Of a stretch of 5,808 nucleotides of DNA, positions 1 through 5,808 are shown one piece after another (position 1 is the first letter of the stretch; every line of letters starts with the position of its first letter). Made by a program: the position numbers and the translations under genes. The stretch is from assembly GCA_002422265.1 (NCBI GenBank), contig DIUB01000113.1, positions 1 to 5,808 of the forward strand, in the 5' to 3' direction. A model generated the notes under the pieces. It was not told the origin of the DNA, ran no database searches, and was given only the letters and a program-made list of their open reading frames with translations. The DNA comes from Geobacter sp. UBA6169 (GTDB taxonomy: Bacteria; Desulfobacterota; Desulfuromonadia; Geobacterales; Pseudopelobacteraceae).

Positions 1-24
1 CCCTCCCCCGCCAGGGGGGAGGGG
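1..24. repeat. C/G-tract hairpin, REP-like unit, probably cut by window start
   Basis: Bases 1-9 are a C-rich arm and bases 15-23 are its exact reverse complement, giving a 9-bp stem around a 5-base loop (10-14). G24 suggests the stem continues left of the window. The arm sequence closely matches the hairpins at 106-128 and 174-194, so it is most likely another copy of the same dispersed element. If it has the orientation of the left unit of the 98-216 element, its CCACCCC-type head would lie just outside the window. It is not followed by a T-run, so a Rho-independent terminator is not supported. Bases 25-93 between this hairpin and the next element hold nothing recognisable. Confidence 0.6.
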
Positions 25-97
25 ATTTGATAGCGTTCAAGTATTAAGGATTACAGGGTACTTGTGCCTTGGAACATCTGTTGTTTTGCAGGCTCCC

Positions 98-216
98 CCA
101 CCCCGTCCCTCCCCCTCCTGGGGAGGGAGACAAGCCCATACATCTCTGCAGGTGGGGGGGAATGGTTTCTGCTCCTCCCCCCGGCGGGGGGAGGCCGGGA
201 GGGGGGAGAGGGGTGG
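98..216. repeat. Inverted pair of REP-like elements (BIME-like doublet)
   Basis: The left unit starts with CCACCCC (98-104) and continues into a perfect 9-bp hairpin with arms 106-114 and 120-128 and a 5-base loop. The right unit is the mirror image. It has a perfect 9-bp hairpin with arms 174-182 and 186-194 around a GGC loop, and ends in GGGGTGG (210-216), the reverse complement of the left head. Between them lies about 45 bp of less structured sequence. A short conserved head next to a GC-rich hairpin, in two inverted copies, is the layout of REP doublets that are mobilised by RAYT (Y1-type) transposases in many proteobacteria. No transposase gene is in view. Assignment to a named repeat family needs genome-wide copies. 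Confidence 0.6.
186..213 (+). other. Putative G-quadruplex motif in leader
   Basis: Four G-runs lie close together on the + strand: 186-191 (6 G), 197-199 (3 G), 201-206 (6 G) and 210-213 (4 G). They are separated by loops of 5, 1 and 3 bases, which fits the standard G3+N1-7 pattern. If the leader is transcribed, the run would be in the mRNA 48-75 nt upstream of the first gene's start. It overlaps the right arm of the REP-like hairpin at 174-194, so the two folds would compete. Whether it forms or matters is unknown; it may be only a by-product of the repeat. Confidence 0.45.
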
Positions 217-250
217 ATGGTTCAGCTGCAAAAAACAAGCTGTGTATGAC

Positions 251-255
251 AGGAG
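251..255 (+). promoter_or_regulatory. Ribosome binding site of the solute-binding protein gene
   Basis: AGGAG lies 5 nt before the ATG at 261 and 8 nt before the ATG at 264. It supports a start here and argues against the earlier in-frame ATGs at 69 and 246, which have no comparable site at proper distance. Confidence 0.8.
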
Positions 256-260
256 TGTAC

Positions 261-1028
261 ATGATGCGGTTCCTCCCACTGCCGGTTGTGCTGATCGTTC
301 TGCTGCTGTCTGCCGCTGTGGCGCATGCCCGGCCGCAGCAGCCCCAGTTGCTGATCTACTGCGGCACCAGCATCCTGCGTCCGATGCAGGAGATCGCCCT
401 GCTGTTTGAACAGCGTGAAAAGGTCAAGGTCAATTTTGTCCAGGGGGGATCGGTCGATCTGTACAAGAGCCTGGCCAAAAGCCGCCGGGGCGATCTTTAC
501 CTGCCGGGAGAGGCCTCGCTCCGTTACACCAACCTGAAAGGCGGGCTGCTGGGTGAGTACCGGGTGGTGGGCTCTAATCGTCTGGCCATGCTGGTGCAGA
601 AGGGAAACCCGAAAAAAGTCCAGCCCGATCCCCACCAGCTGCTGCGCAAGGATCTGGATATACTGCTCAGTAACAGTGAATCATCAAGCTGCGGGCTTGT
701 CACCAGGCGCCTTTATACAGAGCTGGGGATCTACGACAGGCTGCTGAAAAAAGCGATCATGATGCTGCCCGATTCCCGCACCATAGCTGCTGCAATGGCC
801 CGGGGAGAGGCCGATGCGGTGGTTACCTGGCGTTCCACCATACATTTTAACGATACTGCAAAGCAGTTTGAACTTGTCGAGCTGCCGGACCGCTGGGCCA
901 AACCGGAAGAACTTTTGCTGAATCTGCTCACCTTTTCCAGCCATCCGCAGCTGGCCCGCCGGTTCATGGAGCTGGCAGCCGGGCCGGAAGGTCAGGCCGT
1001 TTTTGCCCGCTACGGGTTCGGCAAGTAG
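261..1028 (+). CDS. Periplasmic ModA-like substrate-binding protein
   Basis: This 255-residue protein (ATG 261; ATG 264 is equally possible) has a Sec signal peptide: Arg3, a hydrophobic stretch at about 4-20 and a likely signal peptidase I site after AHA (21-23). The mature part follows the molybdate/general type II binding-protein plan (SBP_bac_11/ModA-like). A first strand ends in CGTS (34-37), then comes a helix, then GGSVDL (62-67) and GDLYLPGEAS (77-86). A second lobe has SSSCG (141-145), GEADAVVTW (182-190) and a C-terminal GPEGQAVFARYGF typical of the family. Ser37 and Ser64 fall where oxyanion-binding serines sit in ModA, but the usual 'flSAD' segment is replaced by LPGEAS, so the ligand is uncertain. 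Cys34 and Cys144 could form a disulfide. No permease or ATPase gene follows. The next gene starts 12 nt downstream, which suggests a sensory rather than transport role. Family call firm, ligand unknown. Confidence 0.85.
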   Translation: MMRFLPLPVVLIVLLLSAAVAHARPQQPQLLIYCGTSILRPMQEIALLFEQREKVKVNFVQGGSVDLYKSLAKSRRGDLYLPGEASLRYTNLKGGLLGEYRVVGSNRLAMLVQKGNPKKVQPDPHQLLRKDLDILLSNSESSSCGLVTRRLYTELGIYDRLLKKAIMMLPDSRTIAAAMARGEADAVVTWRSTIHFNDTAKQFELVELPDRWAKPEELLLNLLTFSSHPQLARRFMELAAGPEGQAVFARYGFGK

Positions 1029-1031
1029 AGG
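1027..1031 (+). promoter_or_regulatory. Ribosome binding site of the HD-GYP gene
   Basis: AGAGG overlaps the stop codon of the preceding gene (TAG 1026-1028) and sits 9 nt before the ATG at 1041. The match is moderate. Because it is embedded in the previous gene's end, translation of the two genes is probably linked. Confidence 0.5.
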
Positions 1032-1040
1032 TCAATCGCC

Positions 1041-2567
1041 ATGGAGCACACAACGGATACCCAGCATGCAACCCCCGACCTGCCCCGCGCCGGCCGTACC
1101 GTGCTGTTGCTGCTGCTCTTGTTCTGCATCGGTATCATTGCGATCACGGTCATCAACAGCGTTACGTCACGCCTGCTGAAACAGCTGGAACAGCAGGGGG
1201 CCAACGAGCGGGCCCGGCAGTTCATTGCGGAAGATATTTCCCGCACGGTTTCGGCCATGGAGCTGGATTTTCTGCGGATGGCCACCTCCACCAGCCTGCG
1301 GCGTCAGGCCATGATCCGGGAAGAGATCAACGGGCTGCTGAAACGGGTGCATCTTGCATTGGACGTACTGCAGCAGGGGGGCAGCTTTGACCGCCAGGTG
1401 GGTCTGAACCTGGAAGGGGTGGACCAGATGGAGCACCGGGTGGTCTACAAGGCTGATCCCGGCGACACCACCAATCTGCTGGCCGCCATAGAGCTGGGGC
1501 CGCATCTGGAGCTGATCGAAGCCAAGGCCGCACAGGTGGCGGTACTGCTGCAGCGCCGTGAACAGGCCCGCGAAACCGGCAGCATCCCCCGGCTTTCTGC
1601 GGCCGAGATGGAGACCAAGCTGTTTTTCAAAGAAACCTCCTCACTGTTTGTCAGGCTGCATGAAAACACCAACCGGATCTTTTACGAGAGCACCACCCGG
1701 ATGCAGCAGGTTGAGGCAACCCTGGCCGCACAGCAGGAACGTTACCGTAACGCCCAGACGCTGCTGGTGGGGCTGGTGCTGCTGATCGTGCTGATTGTAG
1801 GGGGGCTGCTGGGACGTCAGATCAGCCGCATCAATTACCGTCTGCAGACATCCAACCTTGACCTGCAACGGGCTAACCGCGCGGCCGAGGCGGCTTTACG
1901 TCTCTCCCGTGCTGCCGAATACGAGATCTGCCTGCGTCTGGGGCGTGCTGCCGAGTTCCGCGATCTGGAGACCGGCCAGCACACCCGCCGGATCAGTGAA
2001 ATGGCCGCCACCCTTGCCACCCTGGCCGGTCTGTCGCAGGAGATGACCGAGCTGGTCAGGCTGGCCTCGCCGTTGCATGATGTGGGCAAGGTGGGGATAC
2101 CGGATCAGGTGCTGCTGAAGCCGGGGAAGCTGGACGAGCAGGAGATGCAGACCATCCGTCTGCATACGGTACTGGGAGAGAAACTGCTGGCAGAGGCAGG
2201 CAACTTTCCTTCGCTGGAGCTGGGACGTACCATCGCCCTGCAGCACCACGAAAAATGGGACGGCAGCGGCTACCCCAACGGCCTGCGCGGTGAGGATATC
2301 GACCTGACTGCCCGGATCGTCACCATTGTGGACATCTTTGATGCCCTGCTGTCGGAACGCCCCTACAAAAAGCCGTTCAGTATGGAGCAGGCTGTGGCAA
2401 TCATGCAGGAGGGGCGCGGCACCTTCTTTGATCCGCAGCTGCTGGAGCTTTTCATGCAGCATCTGTCTACATTTGTGGCCATTCGCAACCGGTTGCAAGA
2501 CAATCAGGAAGAGCGGGAGCTGGCCGGCAGGCTGCTGGCCGGTCGTGCATCGGAGGTACCGGCATGA
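1041..2567 (+). CDS. Membrane-anchored HD-GYP domain protein, predicted c-di-GMP phosphodiesterase
   Basis: This 508-residue protein has a short cytoplasmic head, TM1 at about 20-41, a mostly helical periplasmic region of about 200 residues (42-240) that I cannot assign to a family, TM2 at about 241-258, a helical linker (259-300) and an HD-GYP domain (about 300-480). The catalytic set is complete: E310 and H314 (ETGQH), H346-D347 with K350 (HDVGK), H375, H402-H403, GYP at 410-412 and D431. HD-GYP enzymes hydrolyse cyclic di-GMP to pGpG and/or GMP. As I recall, the E/H pair before the HD is found in members with a three-metal site. There is no receiver domain, so activity is probably set by the periplasmic region through the membrane. 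It overlaps the downstream kinase gene by 4 nt (ATGA). Domain identity is secure; activity is predicted. Confidence 0.93.
   Translation: MEHTTDTQHATPDLPRAGRTVLLLLLLFCIGIIAITVINSVTSRLLKQLEQQGANERARQFIAEDISRTVSAMELDFLRMATSTSLRRQAMIREEINGLLKRVHLALDVLQQGGSFDRQVGLNLEGVDQMEHRVVYKADPGDTTNLLAAIELGPHLELIEAKAAQVAVLLQRREQARETGSIPRLSAAEMETKLFFKETSSLFVRLHENTNRIFYESTTRMQQVEATLAAQQERYRNAQTLLVGLVLLIVLIVGGLLGRQISRINYRLQTSNLDLQRANRAAEAALRLSRAAEYEICLRLGRAAEFRDLETGQHTRRISEMAATLATLAGLSQEMTELVRLASPLHDVGKVGIPDQVLLKPGKLDEQEMQTIRLHTVLGEKLLAEAGNFPSLELGRTIALQHHEKWDGSGYPNGLRGEDIDLTARIVTIVDIFDALLSERPYKKPFSMEQAVAIMQEGRGTFFDPQLLELFMQHLSTFVAIRNRLQDNQEERELAGRLLAGRASEVPA
2552..2556 (+). promoter_or_regulatory. Ribosome binding site of the hybrid kinase gene
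   Basis: A strong GGAGG lies inside the last codons of the HD-GYP gene, 7 nt before the ATG at 2564. It fixes the kinase start and, with the ATGA overlap of start and stop codons, points to translational coupling. Confidence 0.85.
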
Positions 2568-5500
2568 CCACACTCCTGCAACGTCCCGTTCTCCGCAGTC
2601 TGCTGATCGGACTTGGCTTCGGTCTGGCCGGGTTTGCCCTTAACTGGCTGAAGCTGCCGCTTTTTTTTGGAGTAGACCTGCTGTTCGGCTCTATTGCGGC
2701 ATTGGTGGCGCTGCAGCTGTTCGGCCCCCTGGCCGGTATACCGGCCGCCCTGATTGCTGCAAGCGCCACCTGGTTCATCTGGCAGCATCCCTGGGCCATG
2801 CTGATCTTTACGGCTGAGGTGGTGGCGGTACACCTGCTGATGCAGCGTCGCAATGCAGGCCTGTTACCGGCAGATGCGCTCTACTGGGTTGCTGCTGCTC
2901 CGGCACTGATCTGGCTGTTGTATGGCGGCGTCATGGATTTTGAATCAGCGGCGGTATGGGTAATCGTGCTCAAACAGGGGGTCAACGGGGTGCTGAACGC
3001 CCTGCTGGCCCAGGGTATCTGTCTGCTGCCCCTGGTTGCGCAGCGGGCTGCCCGTCCACACAAGCCGACAATACGCCAACTGCTGTTTACCGGGGTGGCA
3101 TCGCTGGTACTGATTCCGGCAGTCGGCTATGCCTGGTACAACCTTACCCGCAGTTTTGAGCAGGATCTGCAGACAGCACAGCAGAACACCATCCGCTTCA
3201 GCCGCGATATTGCCCGTGTCACTCTCGATCTCTGGTTTCAGGCCAGACAGCAGCAGGTAACAGATCTGGCGAACGTGCTGCCTGACCCTGCCCAGGCAGT
3301 ACCGCAGCAGCTGCAGTCGCAGCTGGAGCGGCTCAAGCAGAGGCGGCAGTGCGTCAGCCGTCATATCATTGTGGACCGTAACAGTATAACCCGGGCCTTT
3401 ACCCCGGCGTTTGATGAAAAAGGGCGCTCCACCATCGGCATTGATATGAGTGACCGCCCCTACCTGCAGAAGATCAGACAGCCCCCCTTCCGCAGCACGG
3501 TTGATTTTTTTGTCGGCAGGATCGGTCTGCCCGGCCCCCGCCTGACCGTAGCGGCGCCGATCCAGAGCGGAGGGCGCTACCAGGGGGCGCTCATTACGAT
3601 CTTCAACCTGGATGATCTCCAGATATTGGCCCGGGAGCTGGTAAAAAACCGCCCGATCACGCTTACCCTGCTGGATCCCCAGCGCCGGGTGGTGTTCAGC
3701 ACCGACCAGGGGTGGCAGCCGATGCAGCAGTTTTATCTGCCTGCTGACGGCACCCTGCAGACCCTTCAGGAGGGGCTGCAGCTCTGGAATCCGGCCCCCA
3801 GGCCGGGTGTAGGGGCACTGAAACGCCGGCTTGATTCGTTCTATTACCGTGAAGAGCCCCTTGCCGGACTGCCGGACTGGACCCTGGCCGTGCAGTGGTC
3901 GCTTAAGCCGCTGCTGCTTGAAGCCGGCAACCGGGTCACCGGGACCCTGCTGTTCATTGCCCCGCTGCTGCTGGCGGGCCTGCTGCTTTCCCACTGGCTG
4001 TCCGGCCGTTTTTCGCGGGTTGTTGAACAGCTGGTGGAGGTGACCCGTACCCTGCCACAGCGTCTGCAACAGGGAGAGCCGGTGACCTGGCCCGTTGCGC
4101 CGATTCATGAGCTGGAGGGGCTGACCGCCAATTTCCAGCAGATGGCGGTCAGCCTGCAGCATCAATCCCTTGAGCTGCAGCGTCTGAACGAACAGCTGGA
4201 GTTGCGGGTCCAGGAACGGACCATTCTGCTGGATGCGGTGATGTCTTCAACCGGCGACATCATCTTTTTCAAGGATCTTGAGGGGGTCTACCTGGGGTGC
4301 AACCCGGCCTTTGCCGAACTGGTTGCCCGGAGCCGCGAAGAGATTGTGGGGGCCCGCGACAACGACCTGTTTGACCCGGTGACCGCCGGTTTCTTCCGGC
4401 AGCAGGATCAGCAGACCCTGCAGTCGGGAAAACCGCGTCATAATGAGGAATGGGTTACCTATCCTGATGGTCGCCAGGTGCTGCTGGATACCCTGAAGGC
4501 ACCGCTTATGGACAGCAACGGCACCGTGCGGGGGGTCGTGGGGGTCAGTCGTGATATTACCGCATCACGCACCAACGAGCGTGCCCTGCGCAATTCTGAA
4601 GAACGGCTGCGTGAGCTGATCGACCTGATCCCCGATATTATCTGCCTGAAAGACGGCGAGGGGCGCTGGTTGCTGGCAAATCGCTGCAATCTGCAACTGT
4701 TCCGTCTGGAAGGGGTGGCCTACCAGGGCAAGACCGATGCCGAGCTGGCCCGGTTCAGCCCGTTCTATTACGATGCCTTCATGGCCTGTGGCGCTTCAGA
4801 TGAGGCAGCCTGGCAGCACGGAGATACCTTTTTCTGTGAGGAGACCATACCGCTGCCGGAAGGGGGCAGCCGCACCTATGCCGTCACCAAGCTGCCCTGC
4901 TTTGAGCAGGACGGGCGTCGTCGCCGGCTGGTGGTGGTGGGCCGTGACATATCGATTGAAAAACAGGCCATGCAGACACTTAAAGAGGCGGCCGAGGCAA
5001 AGATGCAGTTTCTGGCCAACATGAGCCATGAGATCCGCACACCGATGAACGGGGTGATCGGCATGGCCGGGTTGCTGGCCGAGACCCCGCTTTCCGAAGA
5101 GCAACAGCGCTATCTGGATACCATCACGGCCAGCGGTCAGCTGCTGATGGGCATTATCAACGATATCCTTGACTTTTCCAGAATTGATTCCGGCAAGGTT
5201 GAACTTGAGCAGCTTCCGTTTAACCCGGCAGCGGCCCTGGAAGAGCTGCTTGAGCTGATGACGCCCCAGGCCGATGCCAAGGGGCTGCTGCTGGTCCGCC
5301 GTTTTGAGCAGCTGGAACCTGTCTGTCTGACCGGAGACCTGACCCGGCTGCGGCAGATCCTGCTGAACCTGCTCAGTAACGCAGTCAAGTTTACCGAACG
5401 AGGCACCATTACCCTGAAGGCCTGGACCGAGCCCCTGGATGACGGCCGGATGCTGCTGCGCTGCAAGGTGCAGGATACCGGTATCGGCATCTCGCGTACC

Positions 5501-5808
5501 CAGCTTGATCGGCTGTTTGAGCCTTTTACCCAGGCCGACAGCTCCATTACCCGCAAATTCGGCGGCACCGGGCTGGGGTTGGCCATATCCCTTCGCCTGG
5601 CCAAGCTGATGGATGGCGCCATCACGGTGGTCAGCTGGCCCGGACAGGGCAGCTCCTTTACTGTGGCGATCCCCTTTGGCCGCTGCAGTGATGAACAGCA
5701 GCACCAGCTGGCCGTATCCGGTGAACCGCCGCAGGAACCGGCGCTTAAGTGCCGGGCCCGTATACTGGTGGTGGAAGATAATGCCGTCAATATGCTGGTG
5801 GCGCGCGG
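2564..5808 (+). CDS. Hybrid sensor histidine kinase (7TM-Cache-HAMP-PAS-PAS-HisKA-HATPase-REC), 3' end outside window
   Basis: The frame is open to the window edge, giving 1081 codons and an incomplete C-terminus. Seven hydrophobic helices fill about 10-191; the Arg-rich loops at 94-97 and 160-171 fit a cytoplasmic N-terminus. A periplasmic region (about 193-458) looks like a double-Cache sensor, with DMSDRPYLQ at 294-302. TM8 lies at about 461-480, followed by a HAMP-like segment (about 482-530; HELE 515-518), a coiled coil (to about 553), PAS1 (about 554-668) and PAS2 (about 680-798). HisKA carries the phospho-acceptor H822 in SHEIRTP, with E823 and T826. The HATPase domain shows N939 (N box), DTGIG at 971-975, FEPF from 985 and GGTGLGL from 1000. 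A receiver starts near 1066 with acidic E1071-D1072; its phosphorylated Asp is beyond the window. It should autophosphorylate H822 and pass phosphate to its own receiver. The partner may be a downstream HPt or regulator, which is not visible. The kinase call is certain; the signal is unknown. Confidence 0.96.
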   Translation, partial: MTTLLQRPVLRSLLIGLGFGLAGFALNWLKLPLFFGVDLLFGSIAALVALQLFGPLAGIPAALIAASATWFIWQHPWAMLIFTAEVVAVHLLMQRRNAGLLPADALYWVAAAPALIWLLYGGVMDFESAAVWVIVLKQGVNGVLNALLAQGICLLPLVAQRAARPHKPTIRQLLFTGVASLVLIPAVGYAWYNLTRSFEQDLQTAQQNTIRFSRDIARVTLDLWFQARQQQVTDLANVLPDPAQAVPQQLQSQLERLKQRRQCVSRHIIVDRNSITRAFTPAFDEKGRSTIGIDMSDRPYLQKIRQPPFRSTVDFFVGRIGLPGPRLTVAAPIQSGGRYQGALITIFNLDDLQILARELVKNRPITLTLLDPQRRVVFSTDQGWQPMQQFYLPADGTLQTLQEGLQLWNPAPRPGVGALKRRLDSFYYREEPLAGLPDWTLAVQWSLKPLLLEAGNRVTGTLLFIAPLLLAGLLLSHWLSGRFSRVVEQLVEVTRTLPQRLQQGEPVTWPVAPIHELEGLTANFQQMAVSLQHQSLELQRLNEQLELRVQERTILLDAVMSSTGDIIFFKDLEGVYLGCNPAFAELVARSREEIVGARDNDLFDPVTAGFFRQQDQQTLQSGKPRHNEEWVTYPDGRQVLLDTLKAPLMDSNGTVRGVVGVSRDITASRTNERALRNSEERLRELIDLIPDIICLKDGEGRWLLANRCNLQLFRLEGVAYQGKTDAELARFSPFYYDAFMACGASDEAAWQHGDTFFCEETIPLPEGGSRTYAVTKLPCFEQDGRRRRLVVVGRDISIEKQAMQTLKEAAEAKMQFLANMSHEIRTPMNGVIGMAGLLAETPLSEEQQRYLDTITASGQLLMGIINDILDFSRIDSGKVELEQLPFNPAAALEELLELMTPQADAKGLLLVRRFEQLEPVCLTGDLTRLRQILLNLLSNAVKFTERGTITLKAWTEPLDDGRMLLRCKVQDTGIGISRTQLDRLFEPFTQADSSITRKFGGTGLGLAISLRLAKLMDGAITVVSWPGQGSSFTVAIPFGRCSDEQQHQLAVSGEPPQEPALKCRARILVVEDNAVNMLVAR

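Noticed and set aside
27..55. Sigma-70-like promoter with TTGATA at 27-32
   Set aside because: The hexamer 17 bases downstream (50-55) matches TATAAT at only two of six positions, so the pair is not convincing.
70..90. Sigma-54-like promoter (TGGAAC followed by TTGCA)
   Set aside because: The GG (71-72) and GC (88-89) are 17 bases apart instead of the required 12, so the enzyme could not contact both. A second near-match at 214-229 is off by one base and lacks the rest of the consensus.
174..194. Rho-independent terminator from the strong GC hairpin
   Set aside because: The hairpin is followed by G-rich sequence, not a T-run, on either strand. The same hairpin recurs nearby, which fits a dispersed repeat better.
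69..260. In-frame upstream extension of the solute-binding protein from ATG 69 (or ATG 246)
   Set aside because: The 64 extra residues are encoded by the repeat hairpins and are rich in Pro and Gly. They would place the signal peptide inside the protein. The good ribosome binding site at 251-255 and the signal peptide both point to 261/264.
1896..2573. 225-codon open frame on the minus strand
   Set aside because: It is antisense to the HD-GYP catalytic domain, whose motifs are all intact in the forward frame.
2945..4165. 406-codon open frame on the minus strand
   Set aside because: It lies fully antisense to the kinase gene, whose frame encodes clear TM, Cache-like and HAMP-like features. 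The antisense product is low-complexity, rich in Gln, Leu and Arg, with no recognisable domain. It is a shadow of biased CTG/CAG codon use.
4796..5704. 302-codon open frame on the minus strand
   Set aside because: It is antisense to the conserved PAS2, HisKA and HATPase domains and shows no domain signature of its own.

Overview
The window is a GC-rich, CTG-rich bacterial segment with every gene on the + strand. It carries one compact operon of signal-transduction genes behind a short repeat-filled leader. Protein style, such as the many-domain hybrid kinase and the membrane-bound HD-GYP protein, recalls Geobacteraceae/Desulfuromonadales (for example the Geobacter/Trichlorobacter group). That placement is an inference from general familiarity, not a database match.

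Region 1-260 is non-coding. It holds three C-tract/G-tract hairpins. The first, at 1-24, is cut by the window edge. The other two form an inverted pair at 98-216 that looks like a REP doublet (BIME-like). The right half of this doublet also reads as a G-quadruplex motif in the coding strand, 48 nt upstream of the first start codon. No convincing promoter was found.

Region 261-5808 holds three genes read left to right. The first is a secreted ModA-like periplasmic solute-binding protein (261-1028). After a 12-nt gap comes a membrane-anchored HD-GYP protein (1041-2567), a predicted cyclic-di-GMP phosphodiesterase. Overlapping it by 4 nt (ATGA) is a very large hybrid sensor histidine kinase (2564 to beyond 5808), with a seven-helix membrane domain, a periplasmic Cache-like domain, HAMP-like region, two PAS domains, HisKA, HATPase_c and the first residues of a receiver domain. 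The window ends inside that receiver.

The tight packing suggests the three proteins are made together. No permease or transport ATPase is visible, so the binding protein may deliver a ligand signal to one of the two membrane sensors rather than feed a transporter. A plausible model is a periplasmic ligand sensed through the binding protein and/or the Cache domain, with output through a phosphorelay and through c-di-GMP breakdown. This model is inference. The individual domain calls for the HD-GYP and kinase proteins are strong.
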